From MPNP01 sp965116235 (GTDB lineage Bacteria > Pseudomonadota > Alphaproteobacteria > Rhodobacterales > Rhodobacteraceae), in assembly GCA_965116235.1 (NCBI GenBank), contig OZ220496.1, positions 2,418,001 to 2,482,000 of the forward strand: a DNA stretch of 64,000 nucleotides. The letters run 5' to 3'. Within the stretch, counting starts at the first letter, position 1. Each line of letters begins with the position of its first letter. A model generated the notes under the pieces. The model did no database searches. It was not told the origin of the DNA and worked only from the letters and a program-made list of their open reading frames with translations. A program made the position numbers and the translations under genes. This document shows positions 52,927-62,670 of this stretch, in pieces.

Positions 52927-55371
52927 ATGGCTGACCTTCCCGAAAGTGCCCAAGTTGTCATCATAGGTGGTGGAGCAGTTGGGGTATCGTGCCTGTATCA
53001 TCTCGCACGGGTCGGGTGGCACGATGCGGTGCTGCTGGAAAAGAATCAACTTACTGCCGGCTCAACCTGGCATGCAGCGGGAAACGTCCCAACTTTTTCT
53101 CCAAGCTGGTCAATCATGAATATCCAGCGCTACTCGTCCGAACTCTATCGCACCTTGGGCGAGTTGACCGATTATCCCATGAACTATCACGTCACAGGCT
53201 CCATTCGCCTGGCTCACACTCAGAACCGTATGATGGAGTTCTCCCGGGCCTGCGGGATGGGAAAGTATCAGGGAATGGACTTGTCGATCTTGGATTTGCA
53301 TGAGATTAAGCAAAAATACCCCTTCATTGAGACACACGATTTGAGGGGGGCATTATTTGATCCTTACGATGGTGACATAGATCCCGCGCAACTGACGCAG
53401 GCCTTGGCCAAAGGAGCCCGAGCGCTCGGAGCCCGAATTTGTCAAAACACCCATGCCGTGGGAGTGGCCAGACTTAACAGTGACTGGGTCGTGCACACCT
53501 CAGAAGGAGCCGTCAAATGCGAGATCGTGGTCAATGCCGCCGGCTATTATGCTCAAAGGGTCGGTGACTTTTTTCTTCCCTTCGGGGGGCGGAGAGTTCC
53601 CATGGCCACAATGAGTCACCAATATATACTGACTGAAGAAATTCCCGAACTGGTCCAGTGGTCAAAGGAAGAAGGTCGAAAGCTGCCTCTCCTCCGCGAT
53701 GTCGATACCTCATACTATCTCAGACAAGAAAAGCATGGCTTGAACCTGGGACCATACGAAAGCAACTGCAAGGCCCACTGGGTAACACCAACGGATCCCA
53801 TGCCCGAGGACTTTTCGTTTCAACTGTTCGAAAGCGACATGGAACGGCTGGATCACTACATTGACGATGCCTGCAGGCGAGTTCCCGTTCTAGGCAGCGG
53901 CGGCATACGGAACGTCGTCAATGGCCCCATACCCTACACTCCGGACGGCAACCCCCTGATTGGACCCATGCCCGGTGTTCAGAACGCTTTCGAGGCCTGC
54001 GCCTTTACCTTTGGAATTGTTCAGGCAGGAGGAGCGGGCAAGGTTCTGGCTGAATGGATTGTTGAAGGGCAGACGGAATGGGACATGTGGTCATGCGACC
54101 CAAGAAGATTTACGCAGTACGCCGATCATGAATACTGCGTCGCAAAGGCCATGGAAGTTTATGGCAACGAGTATGCCATTCACTACCCATATCATGAATG
54201 GCCCGCCAGTCGAAACAGGAAACTGTCACCAGTTCACGAGAAGATATTGGCTTTGGGAGGACAGATGGGGTCCTATAACGGCTGGGAACGGGCCAACTGG
54301 TTTGCCTGTCATGACGACGATGTCATAGAATCTTCGACACTTACTTGGGAGCGCAAGGGACCGTGGGAACCGCGCATCAGGGAGGAATGCCGAACTGTCA
54401 GTGAAGCTGTGGGCGTGCTTGACTTGCCGGGCTTCAGCCGATTCACGCTGAAGGGAACTGGGGCCAGCACATGGCTGGAAAGACAGATCACTGGTCGACT
54501 TCCGACCGTCGGGAAGATGAATCTGGCCTACTTCGCTAACGGCAAGGGGCGCGTGGTAACTGAAATGTCCGTCTTGCGGCATGATGTCGACACCTTTACC
54601 TTGATTGGCGCGGCAGCAGCTCAATGGCATGACTGCGACGTGCTGAGAAATGCTCTTCCTACCTCCTTGGATCTTGCCGACATGACCGAACAGTTTTCAA
54701 CGCTGATTGTTTCGGGGCCGAAATCTCGTGAGTGTCTGGTCAAATTGTCGGATGGCGATTGTGAGTTGTCATGGCTAAGCATCCAGAACGCAAACGTTGC
54801 GAACCACAGGGCCATGTTGGTCCGAGTCAGTTTTGCCGGCGAGCTCGGTTGGGAAATACACGCCCCCAACGAGAGCATTCCATCCATCTATGATGCCCTG
54901 TTGGCTGAAGGTGCCCAGCCTTTTGGGATGTACGCTTTGAACTCGCTCCGGATCGAGAAGTGCTTTCGTAACTGGAAGAGCGACCTCTCAACCGATTATT
55001 CGATGTTCGAAAGTGGTTTGGAACGCTTCGTCAAGTTGAACAAGGAATGTAAGTTTCCTGGCAAAGAGGCCCTGTTAATTGAGAAACAACGCGGGAAGAA
55101 CCGGACATTTGTAGCTCTGTCGGTTGAACAGGACAGATTCGATACCCCTTATATGTCCACCGTTTGGTTCAATAGTGAAATTGTTGGCGAAACGACTTCT
55201 GGAGCTTGGGGGTATAGAGTCAACAAGAATATTGCCCTGGCCATGCTTCGACATGACTTGGCCACGCCCGGAACGCTTGTTGAGGTTGAAATTTTTGGCA
55301 CTCTGTATGCCGCTCGAGTGGAAGGGAGCCGAGCCGTCTTCGACCCGGATCATCAAAGGTTACGAGCTTAG
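52927..55371 (+). CDS. FAD-dependent GcvT-family dehydrogenase (sarcosine/dimethylglycine dehydrogenase-like), copy 1
   Basis: An 814-residue two-part enzyme. The N-terminal FAD-binding oxidoreductase has VVIIGGGAVGVSCLYHL and the GSTWHAAGN block; in dimethylglycine dehydrogenase this His carries covalent FAD. The C-terminal half (from about residue 430) is a GcvT-like folate-binding domain with GELGWEIHAPNESIPSIYDAL. Such enzymes demethylate N-methylglycines and pass the carbon to tetrahydrofolate. In the linker it has an unusual acidic stretch (CHDDDVIESS). Its substrate may differ from copy 2. The genes are 36 bases apart and probably co-transcribed. Confidence 0.88.
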   Translation: MADLPESAQVVIIGGGAVGVSCLYHLARVGWHDAVLLEKNQLTAGSTWHAAGNVPTFSPSWSIMNIQRYSSELYRTLGELTDYPMNYHVTGSIRLAHTQNRMMEFSRACGMGKYQGMDLSILDLHEIKQKYPFIETHDLRGALFDPYDGDIDPAQLTQALAKGARALGARICQNTHAVGVARLNSDWVVHTSEGAVKCEIVVNAAGYYAQRVGDFFLPFGGRRVPMATMSHQYILTEEIPELVQWSKEEGRKLPLLRDVDTSYYLRQEKHGLNLGPYESNCKAHWVTPTDPMPEDFSFQLFESDMERLDHYIDDACRRVPVLGSGGIRNVVNGPIPYTPDGNPLIGPMPGVQNAFEACAFTFGIVQAGGAGKVLAEWIVEGQTEWDMWSCDPRRFTQYADHEYCVAKAMEVYGNEYAIHYPYHEWPASRNRKLSPVHEKILALGGQMGSYNGWERANWFACHDDDVIESSTLTWERKGPWEPRIREECRTVSEAVGVLDLPGFSRFTLKGTGASTWLERQITGRLPTVGKMNLAYFANGKGRVVTEMSVLRHDVDTFTLIGAAAAQWHDCDVLRNALPTSLDLADMTEQFSTLIVSGPKSRECLVKLSDGDCELSWLSIQNANVANHRAMLVRVSFAGELGWEIHAPNESIPSIYDALLAEGAQPFGMYALNSLRIEKCFRNWKSDLSTDYSMFESGLERFVKLNKECKFPGKEALLIEKQRGKNRTFVALSVEQDRFDTPYMSTVWFNSEIVGETTSGAWGYRVNKNIALAMLRHDLATPGTLVEVEIFGTLYAARVEGSRAVFDPDHQRLRA

Positions 55372-55407
55372 ACAAGCAGTATCGTGCTTTGGGGGAATTG
55401 AGATTTC

Positions 55408-57861
55408 ATGACTATGGATTCTATTCCGGCTCAAGCTTCGGCCGTGATCATTGGCGGCGGTAGTGTCGGATGCTCTGTGGCCTATCATCTGGGCAAGTTA
55501 GGATGGAAGGATGTTGTACTTCTTGAACGGAAACGACTGACCAGCGGAACAACCTGGCACGCGGCCGGCTTGATTGCTCAGCTGCGAGCAACGGCCAATA
55601 TGACACGGTTGGCCATGTATTCGCAAGAGCTGTACAGCAGCATGCCAAAAGAGACCGGCATCGCAACGGGATTCGTGCGTACCGGATCCATAACCATTGC
55701 CTTGACGGAAAATCGAAAGGAGGAACTTTATCGATCGGCCTCCATGGCTCGGGCCTTTGGAGTTGAAATCGAAGACATATCCCCCTCTGTGGTCAAGACG
55801 AAATACCCCTATCTCAACACCGAGGATGTCAAGGCCGCCGTATATTTGCCGCTTGATGGTCAGGGGGATCCGTCCAACATTTGCCTGGCACTGGCCAAAG
55901 GAGCGCGCCAGATGGGTGTCAGCATCTTTGAGAACGCCAAGGTTACAGGCTTCAAGAAAAATGGGCGCCAGGTCACGTCTGTAACATGGGAAACCCTAAC
56001 GGCCAGCGGGCAAATCGAGTGCGATTATGTCGTCAATTGTGGCGGCATGTGGGGACGTGAACTGGGCCGATGGGCTGGAGTCAACATCCCACTGCATGCC
56101 TGTGAGCACTTTTACATCGTGACCGAACCCATTGAAGGCCTGACCCAGCTACCGGTCCTCCGAGTGCCCGATGAGCATAGCTATTACAAGGAAGATGCAG
56201 GAAAACTCCTAGTTGGAGCCTTTGAGCCCATCGCCAAGCCATGGGGCATGAGTGGTATTCCTGACAACTTTGAATTCGATCAGCTCCCCGAAGATTTCGA
56301 TCACTTCGAGCCAATTCTGGAAAAGGCCATTCACAGAATTCCCGTGCTCGAAACAGCGGGCGTCCACACTTTCTTCAATGGGCCCGAAAGTTTTACTCCC
56401 GATAATGCCTATCACTTGGGACAAGCCCCGGAACTTGACAATTACTTTCTGGCCTGTGGCTTTAATTCCGTTGGCATCGCGTCAGCCGGTGGGGCGGGGA
56501 TGGCATTAGCCCAATGGATGAATGATGGTGAGAAGCCCTTTGATCTGGGCGATGTCGACATAGCCCGCATGCAGCCTTTCCAAGGAAACAAGACGTATTT
56601 ATATCATCGAGCATCCGAAGCATTGGGGCTGCTCTACGCCGATCATTTTCCGTTTCGTCAAAAGGCTTCGGCCCGCGGGATACGACGCTCCCCTTTTCAC
56701 CGCCAGCTTCTGGAGCATGGTGCTGTCATGGGCGAACTGGCCGGCTGGGAACGGGCCAACTGGTTTGCCCGAAAGGATCAGGTGGCGGAATACCAATACA
56801 GCTGGCAGCGGCAAAACTGGTTTGACAACTGGCGAGACGAGCATTGGGCCATTCGGACCAATATGGGTCTCTATGACATGTCGTCGTTTGGCAAGATATT
56901 GATTCAGGGAAAGGATGCCGAACAGTTCCTGAATTACGTCTGCGGAGCCAGCGTTTCGGTGCCTCCGGGCCGAATTGTCTATACACAGATGCTGAACTCC
57001 AGAGGAGGAATAGAGGCCGATGTGACCATCTGCTGTCTGGTCGAGCAGAAGTTTCTTATGGTCACTCCGGCTGCCACGCGGCATGCGGACCAGACTAGAC
57101 TCGAGAGATTCGCTACGGGCTACAATGTCGTGATTACCGATGTCACGGCGGCTGAGGGGGTCTTGGCTCTTATGGGGCCCAATTCACGCCGATTGATGGA
57201 AGCAATATCGTCTGACGACTTCTCGAACTCAACCTTTCCCTTTGGGACCGCGCAAACAATCGAAGTCGGATTGGCCACTGCCCGTGCCCACAGAGTTTCC
57301 TACGTGGGTGAACTGGGGTGGGAAATCTACATACCAAGCGACATGGCACCGCATGTCTTTGAAGCCATTGTCCAAGCCGGCGAATCACTGGGTTTGAAAC
57401 TATGCGGCTTGCACATGATGGACAGTTGCCGAATTGAAAAGTCTTTTCGGCACTTTGGGCATGACATCACACCGGAGGACCACATTCTAGAATCCGGACT
57501 GGGCTTTGCGGTCAATTTGACCAAACCGGATTTTATCGGGCGCGATGCTGTCCTGAGGAAGCAGAACGATGGCCTTGACCGTTGTTTGCTTCAGTTTTTG
57601 CTCGAAGATGACGGTCCCCTGCTCTACCACAATGAACCCATCGTCAGAGACACTCAGATTGTGGGATATCTGACTTCAGGCAGTTATGGTCATTTCCTTG
57701 GTGCAGCAGTCGGGCTTGGGTATGTGCCACTAGCGGATGGCGAGTCGGCAGATGATTTGCTTCGCTCGAATTACCAGATTGAAATTGCTGGCGCAAGAGT
57801 CGAGGCCACCGCCAGTCGCCGGCCGCTTTACGATCCAGCACAGAAGAGGATGAGGATTTGA
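55408..57861 (+). CDS. FAD-dependent GcvT-family dehydrogenase (sarcosine/dimethylglycine dehydrogenase-like), copy 2
   Basis: An 817-residue paralogue of the preceding gene with the same order of domains. The FAD motif is AVIIGGGSVGCSVAYHLG and the covalent-flavin block is GTTWHAAGLIAQ, followed by LRATANMTRLAMYS, closer to standard dimethylglycine/sarcosine dehydrogenases than copy 1. The folate domain includes YVGELGWEIYIPSDMAPHVFEAI and DSCRIEKSFRHFGHDITPEDHILESGL. It should oxidise dimethylglycine or sarcosine, the products of glycine betaine demethylation. A hairpin follows the stop codon. Confidence 0.9.
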   Translation: MTMDSIPAQASAVIIGGGSVGCSVAYHLGKLGWKDVVLLERKRLTSGTTWHAAGLIAQLRATANMTRLAMYSQELYSSMPKETGIATGFVRTGSITIALTENRKEELYRSASMARAFGVEIEDISPSVVKTKYPYLNTEDVKAAVYLPLDGQGDPSNICLALAKGARQMGVSIFENAKVTGFKKNGRQVTSVTWETLTASGQIECDYVVNCGGMWGRELGRWAGVNIPLHACEHFYIVTEPIEGLTQLPVLRVPDEHSYYKEDAGKLLVGAFEPIAKPWGMSGIPDNFEFDQLPEDFDHFEPILEKAIHRIPVLETAGVHTFFNGPESFTPDNAYHLGQAPELDNYFLACGFNSVGIASAGGAGMALAQWMNDGEKPFDLGDVDIARMQPFQGNKTYLYHRASEALGLLYADHFPFRQKASARGIRRSPFHRQLLEHGAVMGELAGWERANWFARKDQVAEYQYSWQRQNWFDNWRDEHWAIRTNMGLYDMSSFGKILIQGKDAEQFLNYVCGASVSVPPGRIVYTQMLNSRGGIEADVTICCLVEQKFLMVTPAATRHADQTRLERFATGYNVVITDVTAAEGVLALMGPNSRRLMEAISSDDFSNSTFPFGTAQTIEVGLATARAHRVSYVGELGWEIYIPSDMAPHVFEAIVQAGESLGLKLCGLHMMDSCRIEKSFRHFGHDITPEDHILESGLGFAVNLTKPDFIGRDAVLRKQNDGLDRCLLQFLLEDDGPLLYHNEPIVRDTQIVGYLTSGSYGHFLGAAVGLGYVPLADGESADDLLRSNYQIEIAGARVEATASRRPLYDPAQKRMRI

Positions 57862-57867
57862 TCCGTG

Positions 57868-57884
57868 AATGCCCCGAGGGCATT
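57868..57884. terminator. Short hairpin between the dehydrogenase pair and ccdA
   Basis: AATGCCC-CGA-GGGCATT, a 7-bp stem with a 3-base loop, starts seven bases after the copy 2 stop and touches the end of the convergent ccdA. The U-tail is weak (TTAA). Confidence 0.5.
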
Positions 57885-58633
57885 TAACCCATCAACGCCA
57901 GAAACGGCATGTTTTCAATCAACCAGAACGAAATCAGGGTAAAGCGATTTGTCAGCAGCAAAAGACCAACTCCAATCAGGATCAAGCCAATCGTCTTCTC
58001 AATCACAGCCATGTGACGCTTCATGCGATGTGAAAACCGGATAAAATGCCCGATAAATGCCGCGGAAAGAATGAACGGCAGCCCAAGCCCCAGAGCATAA
58101 ATCCCAAGAAGGGCCGTTCCTCTGGCAACGGAATCTTCCTGGGCTGCCAACGACAGAATGGCTCCCAGCTGCGGACCGATGCAAGGAACCCAGCCAAATG
58201 CAAACGCCAATCCTAGTACAAACGCGCCAAGGTATTTGCCGCCGAACCGATCGATGGTGAAACGGTATTCACGGTCCAGGGCAGCAATTCGAAACAGGCC
58301 GAGAAAATGCAGTCCAAAAACGATGATGACGCCGCCCGCTACCTGTCCAAACAGTATCTGGTTCTGAATGAACAGCCGCCCAAGGGTCGAAGCCGAATAG
58401 CCCAGAAACAGAAAAACGACCGAAAGCCCTAACACGAAAAGAGTCGCTGCACAAATTATGTGCCCGCGCGCTCTGTGATCCTCAATTTCAGAAAAGGACA
58501 GGCCGCTCAAGAATGCCAGATAGGGAGGAACAATCGGTAAGATGCAGGGCGACAGAAAACTCAGCATCCCGGCGCCGAATGCTACCAGAATGGAAAGTGT
58601 CATTCCGGAATCGTATATTTCGACACCAAACAT
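57884..58633 (-). CDS. ccdA: Cytochrome c biogenesis / thiol transport protein CcdA
   Basis: A 249-residue inner-membrane protein with six hydrophobic segments. It moves reducing equivalents from cytoplasmic thioredoxin to the periplasm for cytochrome c maturation. The two membrane Cys lie in the paired motifs LSPCILPIVPPYLAFLSG (about residue 30) and GWVPCIGPQLGAIL (about 150). An in-frame ATG ten codons later (MTLSILVAF) is an alternative start. It is convergent with the dehydrogenase pair and divergent from the tusA-like gene. Confidence 0.93.
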   Translation of the reverse strand: MFGVEIYDSGMTLSILVAFGAGMLSFLSPCILPIVPPYLAFLSGLSFSEIEDHRARGHIICAATLFVLGLSVVFLFLGYSASTLGRLFIQNQILFGQVAGGVIIVFGLHFLGLFRIAALDREYRFTIDRFGGKYLGAFVLGLAFAFGWVPCIGPQLGAILSLAAQEDSVARGTALLGIYALGLGLPFILSAAFIGHFIRFSHRMKRHMAVIEKTIGLILIGVGLLLLTNRFTLISFWLIENMPFLALMG

Positions 58634-58735
58634 TGATAACGCTCAGCTTGAGACAAGATGGACAACAGAACGTATCGTACGCATGGTTATCAACAATAAA
58701 ATTCAAATTCTGGTTATCGAGCCCGAGTGGTCGTG

Positions 58736-58972
58736 ATGGTTCATAGGCTGAACGCTCTCGGTCTGTTATGCCCGTTGCCGGTCCTGAAGCTTCAAAAGCG
58801 AATCCGTCAAGTGCGGCCGGGTGAATCGCTGGTTGTTGTTGCTGATGACCCCGCGGCCGTGATCGATATACCTCACTTTTGCCAAGAACATGGGCACCGA
58901 CTTGTTGATTATGTTCAAGTCGGCCATCATTGGGAGTTTCAAATTCAAAGACGACAACTCGATGATTCCTGA
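58736..58972 (+). CDS. TusA-family sulfurtransferase-like protein
   Basis: A 78-residue protein of the TusA/SirA fold. LGLLCPLPVLKLQKRI contains the CPxP motif whose Cys carries persulfide sulfur. The second half, GESLVVVADDPAAVIDIPHFCQEHGH, is also typical. TusA relays sulfur for tRNA thiolation or cofactor synthesis; which role applies here is not clear. The ATG at 58736 is preferred to a GTG three codons earlier. It is divergent from ccdA and convergent with the long oxidoreductase. Confidence 0.88.
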   Translation: MVHRLNALGLLCPLPVLKLQKRIRQVRPGESLVVVADDPAAVIDIPHFCQEHGHRLVDYVQVGHHWEFQIQRRQLDDS

Positions 58973-59012
58973 ACGCGTTGTCAATGTGATGACGGCTAAC
59001 TGTTCAACGCGT
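58973..59012. repeat. Inverted repeat between convergent genes
   Basis: ACGCGTTG (58973-58980) and CAACGCGT (59005-59012) flank 24 bases, spanning the gap between the tusA-like gene and the oxidoreductase end. It may act as a weak terminator hairpin. Confidence 0.3.
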
Positions 59013-62000
59013 GGCCATGCTTGTGCCGAATCACCTCAAGCAGTTCCGTTCTTCTGGTCATGGCCGCTTCGTAATTCTGTTCCCAAACAGGACCAAATCC
59101 TCGGACCTGGAGCGGCAATCTGGCGAGCTCCATGACTTCGTCGGGTACTTCGGGGCGGTCGAATCTGCGGAGCAAGACCATGTCTTCCTTGTACGTTGCC
59201 AAAAACTGTCTTTGCAACTTGCGCTCGATCAAATTACGAAAAGGATCCAGGCGTGTTCCTCTGAGTCGCTTCATTCGGACAAGAAGACGAAAGGCATGAA
59301 TGATCCAAGTGCCAAACTGGTACTTCTTCGGTCGACCATTGACATCCTTTTGGGCAAACAGAGGTGGTGACAAGTGGAAGGTGACGCTTTGGGTTTGCTC
59401 GAACTTCTCTTGCGTTCGTTCCAGGGTTTTCAGATGTAGCCGGGCCACTTCATATTCATCCTTGATGGCCAGCACCTTGTGGTAGCTCAAGGCCACGGCC
59501 TCCTTGAGTGCCGGAGAGTCAAAGCGTTCGACATCTTGCGCATACTGATCGGCCAATTCTTCATTCTGGTAGTCGACAAGGTGATTCTTGCGAAACTGAA
59601 TGGGGTCGGTGAGTCGTGATGCCGAATCATCCGCTACGGGCGACCTCACTGCCTCGACCGCTCGTGGATCGCTGGCCAGCCACCGCCCGATCTGAAAAGC
59701 CTGAATATTTTCGTCTGGATAGGCCCCGTTCAACTCGATGGCGCGGGTCAGGGCCTCAAAACTTAACGGTATGTATCCTTTTTGCCAAGCGAAACCCAAT
59801 ATCAGCGTATTAGAATAAATCGAGTCACCCAGCAGAGACGTAGCTAAGCCGGACGCATCAAACGTATCGACATTCAACGACCCGACCGCAGACTTGACTC
59901 TTTGAACCAGAGCGGCAAGAGGTATCGCAAATTCGGTGTCGCGGGTGAAATCCCCTGTCATGATTACCGAATTGTTCAAAACCACCTTCGTGCGGTTGGT
60001 ATTCATCAGGTTGGTGGTATCGGAAGACGCGGTCACGATTGCATCACCGCCGATAATGCAATCGGCCTGGCCATGCGCGACTCGAATCGCCGTAATGTCC
60101 GCAATGTCACGGCCGATGCGACAGTGGATGGAGACCGCCCCGCCCTTTTGTGCCAATCCAGCCATCTCGATGACTCCAACCCCTCTATGATCAAGATGGG
60201 CAGCCATTCCGAGCACGGCGCCAATCGTAACCACACCGGTTCCGCCAACACCGGTAATGACGATGTTGAAGGTTTTGTTGATTGTGGGAAGTCGGGGTTC
60301 GGGAAGATCGGGGATGGCAATCTTTTGCACAGCATCTTTTTTGGGGATGGCCCCTTTTAATGTGACGAAGGATGGACAAAAGCCGTTGACACAATTCAAG
60401 TCCATGTTGCACGTAGACTGATCGATCGCTCGCTTGCGGCCCAGTTCAGTTTCAACGGGCACAATGGATACGCAGTTCGACTGAACGCCACAATCACCGC
60501 ATCCTTCACACACGTCCGTATTGATGTATACCCGCTCGGAGATTGCAGGAAACTTTCCACGCTTTCGCCGCCGCCGCTTTTCGGCTGCACAGGTTTGCAA
60601 GTAGACGATGGCCGTCACTCCGGGAATATCCCGGAACCTCTTTTGGACCTCGTTCAAATGTTCCCGCGGATGGATTTCTATGGAAGCGGGATACTGGGTC
60701 CGATCGACCGCTTCCTTTTCATCGTAGACCAAGGCAACATTTTTTATGCCAATGGCAAGGAGTTCGCTTGTCACTTGACTGGCCGTCAGATTGCCGTCGT
60801 TGATCTGTCCACCGGTCATGGCCACGGCGTCATTATAAAGAATCTTGTAGGTCATGTTGACACCGGACATGACTGCGGCCCGAATGGTTTGCAATCCGGA
60901 GTGGTTGTAGGTTCCATCGCCTATATTTTGAAAGACATGGCCTGTTTTGGAAAATGGTGCCTCGCCGATCCAGTTGGCCCCCTCGCCTCCCATGTGCGTG
61001 AAGCCCAGGGTGTTGCGGTCCATCCATTGGACCATATAGTGACAACCGATGCCGGAATAGGCTCTGGACCCCTCCGGGATTCGGGTTGAAGTGTTATGGG
61101 GACAACCTGAACAAAAGTATGGGTCACGAGAGACACTGCTGGGCAAATTGCTCATTTGAGTCTCTTCTTCCAATTGGGCAAGGGCTGCGTTCAGCCTGTC
61201 CGTTGCCAAGCCCTCTTCGTCAAGAACGCGGCCAAGACCCTTGGCCATGATCACCGGGGTGAGCTCCATTTTGGCGGTAAACAGTATGTGGCCTTGAGAA
61301 TCTCGATGGCCGAAAACCCTGTGACGGTCTCGTTGGTTGAAAATGATTTCCTTGATTTGGGCCTCAATGAGCTTGCGCTTCTCTTCAAAGACGATAATCA
61401 GTTCGAGACCTGCGGCCCATTCCATGATCCCCTTCTGATTCAGAGGCCAGGTCATGCCCACCTTGTAGGTGGTGATCCCAAGACTTTCGAGTGTGCTTTC
61501 GTCCAGCCCCAGCAACTGGAGGGCGTGAAGAAGGTCCAGCCAGTTTTTGCCGGCGGCTACCAGCCCGACCTTGGCCTTGGAGTTGCCGGTCATTCGACGG
61601 TCAAGGCTGTTGACATGAGCAAAGGCTTCTGCCGCATAGCGCCGATGATCAATGATGCGCGATTCACGTTCTTGTGGAGTATCCCATATACGAATGTTCA
61701 GGCCGCCCGGAGGCATTTCGAACTGGGGTGTTCGAAGTTCAAGCCGGTGAGGGTTGGCATCGACCACTGCAGTGGATTCAACTGTTTCCTTGACACATTT
61801 CAGACCAACCCAATTGCCCGAAAACCGAGACAGGGCATATCCAATCACTCCATAATCAAGAATCTCTTGTACTCCGGCCGGCGCAAGAACGGGTATGTAC
61901 GCATCGAGCATGGCGACATCCGACTGGTGCAGCGTAGTCGAACTCTCTCCCGTATGATCATCTCCTAGAGCCAGGACCACACCCCCATGCCGGGAGGTGC

Positions 62001-62421
62001 CCGCCATGTTGGCATGACGAAAGACATCGCCGGACCGATCAACTCCGGGCCCCTTGCCATACCAAAGGCCAAAAACTCCATCGAACTGGCCCTCTCCCCT
62101 GAGTTCGGCCTGTTGTGTACCCCATATGGCGGTGGCAGCGATATCCTCGTTGAGGCCAGGTTGAAATATGATATCCGCTGCGGCCAGGCGATCTTTCTCC
62201 CGTGACATGTTCAAGTCGACGCCCCCTAGGGGTGAACCCCGATAGCCTGAAACATAACCTCCCGTATTGAGACCGGCCTCTCGATCGCGTGTTTTCTGGT
62301 TGAGCAACATCCGAATCAGCGCTTGTGTGCCGTTCAGCAGAACTTTATCCTTGCCAAGATCATAGCGGTCGGACAAAGTTACGTCATGAATCAGTGAAGA
62401 ATCAGCTGCTGTTTCCAACAT
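58996..62421 (-). CDS. Indolepyruvate ferredoxin oxidoreductase, fused alpha/gamma type
   Basis: A 1141-residue enzyme that decarboxylates aryl (or branched) 2-oxoacids to acyl-CoA with ferredoxin. The N-terminal pyruvate-oxidoreductase domain starts near GGYVSGYRGSPLGGVD. The thiamine-diphosphate domain has CSGCPHNTSTR, GEGANWIGEAPF and the GDGTYNHSGLQTIRAA cofactor motif. A Cys-rich segment (TDVCEGCGDCGVQSNC) could hold iron-sulfur clusters. The gamma-type domain starts at VITGVGGTGVVTIGAVLG. This single-chain form is common in aerobic Alphaproteobacteria, and the length is normal. The in vivo substrate is not certain. Confidence 0.93.
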   Translation of the reverse strand: MLETAADSSLIHDVTLSDRYDLGKDKVLLNGTQALIRMLLNQKTRDREAGLNTGGYVSGYRGSPLGGVDLNMSREKDRLAAADIIFQPGLNEDIAATAIWGTQQAELRGEGQFDGVFGLWYGKGPGVDRSGDVFRHANMAGTSRHGGVVLALGDDHTGESSTTLHQSDVAMLDAYIPVLAPAGVQEILDYGVIGYALSRFSGNWVGLKCVKETVESTAVVDANPHRLELRTPQFEMPPGGLNIRIWDTPQERESRIIDHRRYAAEAFAHVNSLDRRMTGNSKAKVGLVAAGKNWLDLLHALQLLGLDESTLESLGITTYKVGMTWPLNQKGIMEWAAGLELIIVFEEKRKLIEAQIKEIIFNQRDRHRVFGHRDSQGHILFTAKMELTPVIMAKGLGRVLDEEGLATDRLNAALAQLEEETQMSNLPSSVSRDPYFCSGCPHNTSTRIPEGSRAYSGIGCHYMVQWMDRNTLGFTHMGGEGANWIGEAPFSKTGHVFQNIGDGTYNHSGLQTIRAAVMSGVNMTYKILYNDAVAMTGGQINDGNLTASQVTSELLAIGIKNVALVYDEKEAVDRTQYPASIEIHPREHLNEVQKRFRDIPGVTAIVYLQTCAAEKRRRRKRGKFPAISERVYINTDVCEGCGDCGVQSNCVSIVPVETELGRKRAIDQSTCNMDLNCVNGFCPSFVTLKGAIPKKDAVQKIAIPDLPEPRLPTINKTFNIVITGVGGTGVVTIGAVLGMAAHLDHRGVGVIEMAGLAQKGGAVSIHCRIGRDIADITAIRVAHGQADCIIGGDAIVTASSDTTNLMNTNRTKVVLNNSVIMTGDFTRDTEFAIPLAALVQRVKSAVGSLNVDTFDASGLATSLLGDSIYSNTLILGFAWQKGYIPLSFEALTRAIELNGAYPDENIQAFQIGRWLASDPRAVEAVRSPVADDSASRLTDPIQFRKNHLVDYQNEELADQYAQDVERFDSPALKEAVALSYHKVLAIKDEYEVARLHLKTLERTQEKFEQTQSVTFHLSPPLFAQKDVNGRPKKYQFGTWIIHAFRLLVRMKRLRGTRLDPFRNLIERKLQRQFLATYKEDMVLLRRFDRPEVPDEVMELARLPLQVRGFGPVWEQNYEAAMTRRTELLEVIRHKHGHALNS

Positions 62422-62670
62422 TCGAATTACGGCCTTTGGCTATTGCGGCATGACAAGGACATTGGACATCCCGAAATGAACCTCGTTGCCGATCTGAAAA
62501 TTATCAGGCTCAGGAAGGGCACGGGCATTGAAATACCCAGTATATCAAAAAACTTGTGCCCAGACGGTCGCTTTCTTACCACAGAAATTATCAATTGACA
62601 CCAATAGATTCCATGCCCATCGCAAACTGCTGCCATGGCGTGGTCATGGATACATTTTAGGAGAAGACCG

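Noticed and set aside
58542..58736. Plus-strand frame over the 5-prime end of ccdA
   Set aside because: It overlaps a well-supported ccdA start on the other strand and resembles no known protein.
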